A DNA stretch of 64,000 bases from Phaeodactylum tricornutum CCAP 1055/1 (taxonomy: Eukaryota > Bacillariophyta > Bacillariophyceae > Surirellales > Neidiaceae). Shown one piece after another: positions 62,400 to 64,000 of this stretch (position 1 is the first letter of the stretch; each line of letters opens with the position of its first letter). The stretch lies in assembly GCF_000150955.2 (NCBI RefSeq), contig NC_011669.1, positions 124,001 through 188,000 on the forward strand, read 5' to 3'. The notes under the pieces were generated by a model that searched no databases, was not told the origin of the DNA, and was given only the letters and a program-made list of their open reading frames with translations. The translations under genes and the position numbers were made by a program.

Positions 62400-63560
62400 A
62401 TGCCGGTATTAGGAAGCCTCGCTGCCAAGATGATGAAGCTTTCAACCATATTGATGGTTTTCTCTAGTACAGCCGTTTTATGTGTGGGATGTTTGGATAC
62501 TGCTTCAGCTTACGTCGGCACGAGACCACCATCTGGGCAGTCAAAAAGAGTTTCTCAGACGTTGCGGTCCTCCGGATCTTCCGACGGTGATCGTCAATTT
62601 AGTGCCAAACCTATTTTGGTGGTAGGTGCTACTGGCCGTGTAGGACGTCGTGTGGTGCAGCAGCTGATGGCGCAAAATCGTCCAGTTCGGGCGGTAGTGC
62701 GAAACGAACACAAGGCTCAACATCTGTTCGGCACAATGACATCCCTTCAGTACCCGCAGTTGGAAATAATCAAGGCCGACCTGAGCCGTTACGAAGAATA
62801 TGAAGAAGTTTTGGACAAAGCCGTAAAAGGTTGCGAAAGCATCGTTTCCGTAATGGGCGTAGTACGCTTTGCCAAGCTAGGAGATTTTTTGCCTTGGCGC
62901 TTGTTTCGATTGGACGCCGCCTGGGCGGACCGCAAACATCCCTACTACGGCAATTATATGGCACAAAAATACCTTATTTCTCTCGCTGAGAAGCACAATG
63001 TGAAACGTTTTGTAAGACTGACAGGGCTGGGATTGGCATACTCTGCATTCAACCCTTTCAGCGTTTTGTTCAATACACTTTTGTCAGTGAACAATCGATG
63101 GGGGCTTCTGTGTGAACAAGCTTTGTTCGATTCGAAAGTTCCCTACGTTGTGTTGAGGCCCGGCGGTCTTGCAGAGGACGAGCGAGAATTGTCTACTACG
63201 AACTTACAGGTGGACGCTTCCGGGATGTTGCCATTGCCAGGCCGAGTCGGACGGAGCGACGTAGCTGCCTTGGCTATTGCTTCAGCTGACTTACCGACAA
63301 CAGCTCCTAGCTACACATTGGCTTGTCGATGGTGCGGCGAAGGAATCAAGCCGAAACCTCAAGGCTACAAAGAAGAAGGGTTTGCTTCCGCCCAAGAGTG
63401 TTTGGACACTGTTTTGGCGTCAAAGGTGACTTCACCTTCGCCGCCACGGATGAAGCCCTATGGGGTTGCGGTAGGGATTACAGCCTACGCCGCTGGAGCT
63501 TTATCACTTAAGCTTGCAACCATGCTGTGGAAGGTGATTGCTAGGCTATTTCGAGTATGA
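62400..63560 (+). CDS. NmrA/atypical-SDR NAD(P)-binding protein, plastid-targeted
   Basis: A 386-residue protein from ATG MPVLGSLAAK (62400), or 376 from the second ATG MMKLSTILMV (62430); the latter is a better signal peptide start. The signal peptide ends DTASA before YVGTRP, the diatom plastid motif with Tyr at +1. The Rossmann fold has VVGATGRVGRRVV (about 78), then VRAVVRNEHKA, LEIIKADLSRYE and later YVVLRPGGLAEDE, as in plant TIC62-like and NmrA-like proteins. A C-terminal hydrophobic segment (KPYGVAVGITAYAAGALSLK) is present. The catalytic SDR YxxxK is not clear, so it may be a regulator or sensor. Substrate unknown. Confidence 0.85.
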   Translation: MPVLGSLAAKMMKLSTILMVFSSTAVLCVGCLDTASAYVGTRPPSGQSKRVSQTLRSSGSSDGDRQFSAKPILVVGATGRVGRRVVQQLMAQNRPVRAVVRNEHKAQHLFGTMTSLQYPQLEIIKADLSRYEEYEEVLDKAVKGCESIVSVMGVVRFAKLGDFLPWRLFRLDAAWADRKHPYYGNYMAQKYLISLAEKHNVKRFVRLTGLGLAYSAFNPFSVLFNTLLSVNNRWGLLCEQALFDSKVPYVVLRPGGLAEDERELSTTNLQVDASGMLPLPGRVGRSDVAALAIASADLPTTAPSYTLACRWCGEGIKPKPQGYKEEGFASAQECLDTVLASKVTSPSPPRMKPYGVAVGITAYAAGALSLKLATMLWKVIARLFRV

Positions 63561-64000
63561 TTGTTATTATGTACATTTTTTAGATATGATCTTATTTTTG
63601 ATTGGAAACTGCGCGAGTGTCTTTCGCTCGAAATCGATTGCCTTCCCTAAAACATATTTAAAGAGTGCTTAGGTTTCGTCGTCTTTAGTAGCCAAGATAA
63701 AGCCGTTGTTAGGTTTCGGAATCTCTCAGGAGCAAAGTATCCAACGACTGCTCGCTGTAAAGAAGCTGCGCTCTACAAGACTGTTGGCGAAAAGCCATTC
63801 AAAGCTTTCCACTAGACTGTAGGAAAACGAAGGAAATGCATTTATAAACTCCCATTTGATTGCTTTGCATTGATTCAGGCATTGAATTATGTTCTTGGAT
63901 TATTCAGGACTAACAATTCGTCATGCTGCTCTCGCCTATCCGTCGTACTTTTCGGGATTCTCACTTTCTTAAATCACGAACAAACACGAATCGGAATTCG
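63561..64000. other. 3' end of the window
   Basis: 440 bases after the NmrA-like gene with no convincing reading frame or RNA gene. Confidence 0.5.

Overview
This is a nuclear segment of a diatom genome, most probably the pennate diatom Phaeodactylum tricornutum. The signs are mixed eukaryotic gene content (mRNA capping enzyme, FCP1, PRMT1, PP1, PPR and RAP proteins), roughly balanced base composition, short GT-AG introns (89 to 254 bp), and several preproteins with a signal peptide followed by an aromatic residue at the cleavage site (ASA-F, ASA-Y, AQA-W), the bipartite plastid signal of diatoms. No transposon, retroelement, tRNA, rRNA or CRISPR array was recognised. The species is an inference; the gene calls rest on reading frames, motifs and splice sites seen here.

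Layout: 1-10 kb holds a truncated phosphoserine aminotransferase gene, two paralogous secreted two-domain proteins (one with an in-frame stop, one intact) with a third C-terminal fragment, and a CaMK-type kinase. 10-21 kb holds an unknown protein, a fused triphosphatase-guanylyltransferase capping enzyme, a plant-type MSH1 (MutS plus GIY-YIG) with a DNA polymerase I-like N-terminal segment, and a PPR-like protein. 21-32.5 kb holds PRMT1, a cyclophilin-like protein, an SQD2-like glycosyltransferase, a plastid-targeted degenerate F1-ATPase alpha-like protein, a small helical mitochondrial protein and cyanase. 33-44 kb holds a membrane-anchored TKL kinase, an NR2C2AP homologue, a possible small membrane protein, PP1, a SAP-like membrane protein and a mitochondrial carrier. 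44-50 kb holds organellar IleRS and a plastid RAP protein. 51-64 kb holds a DUF2358-like protein, FCP1, a LIV-1 ZIP transporter, a UVR-like plastid membrane protein, an epoxide-hydrolase-like enzyme, an EF-hand Na/Ca exchanger and an NmrA-like dehydrogenase.

Genes are densely packed, often as divergent or convergent pairs. They do not form one pathway, but many serve the organelles: translation (IleRS), RNA handling (RAP, PPR), DNA maintenance (MSH1), and plastid proteins of unknown job. The items most worth a second look are the plastid alpha-like pseudo-ATPase that keeps the arginine-finger context but lacks a P-loop, the MSH1 with a PolA-like front end and an in-frame TGA that a weak intron may remove, the RTPase-GTase fusion, and the duplicated secreted PSxPS proteins.
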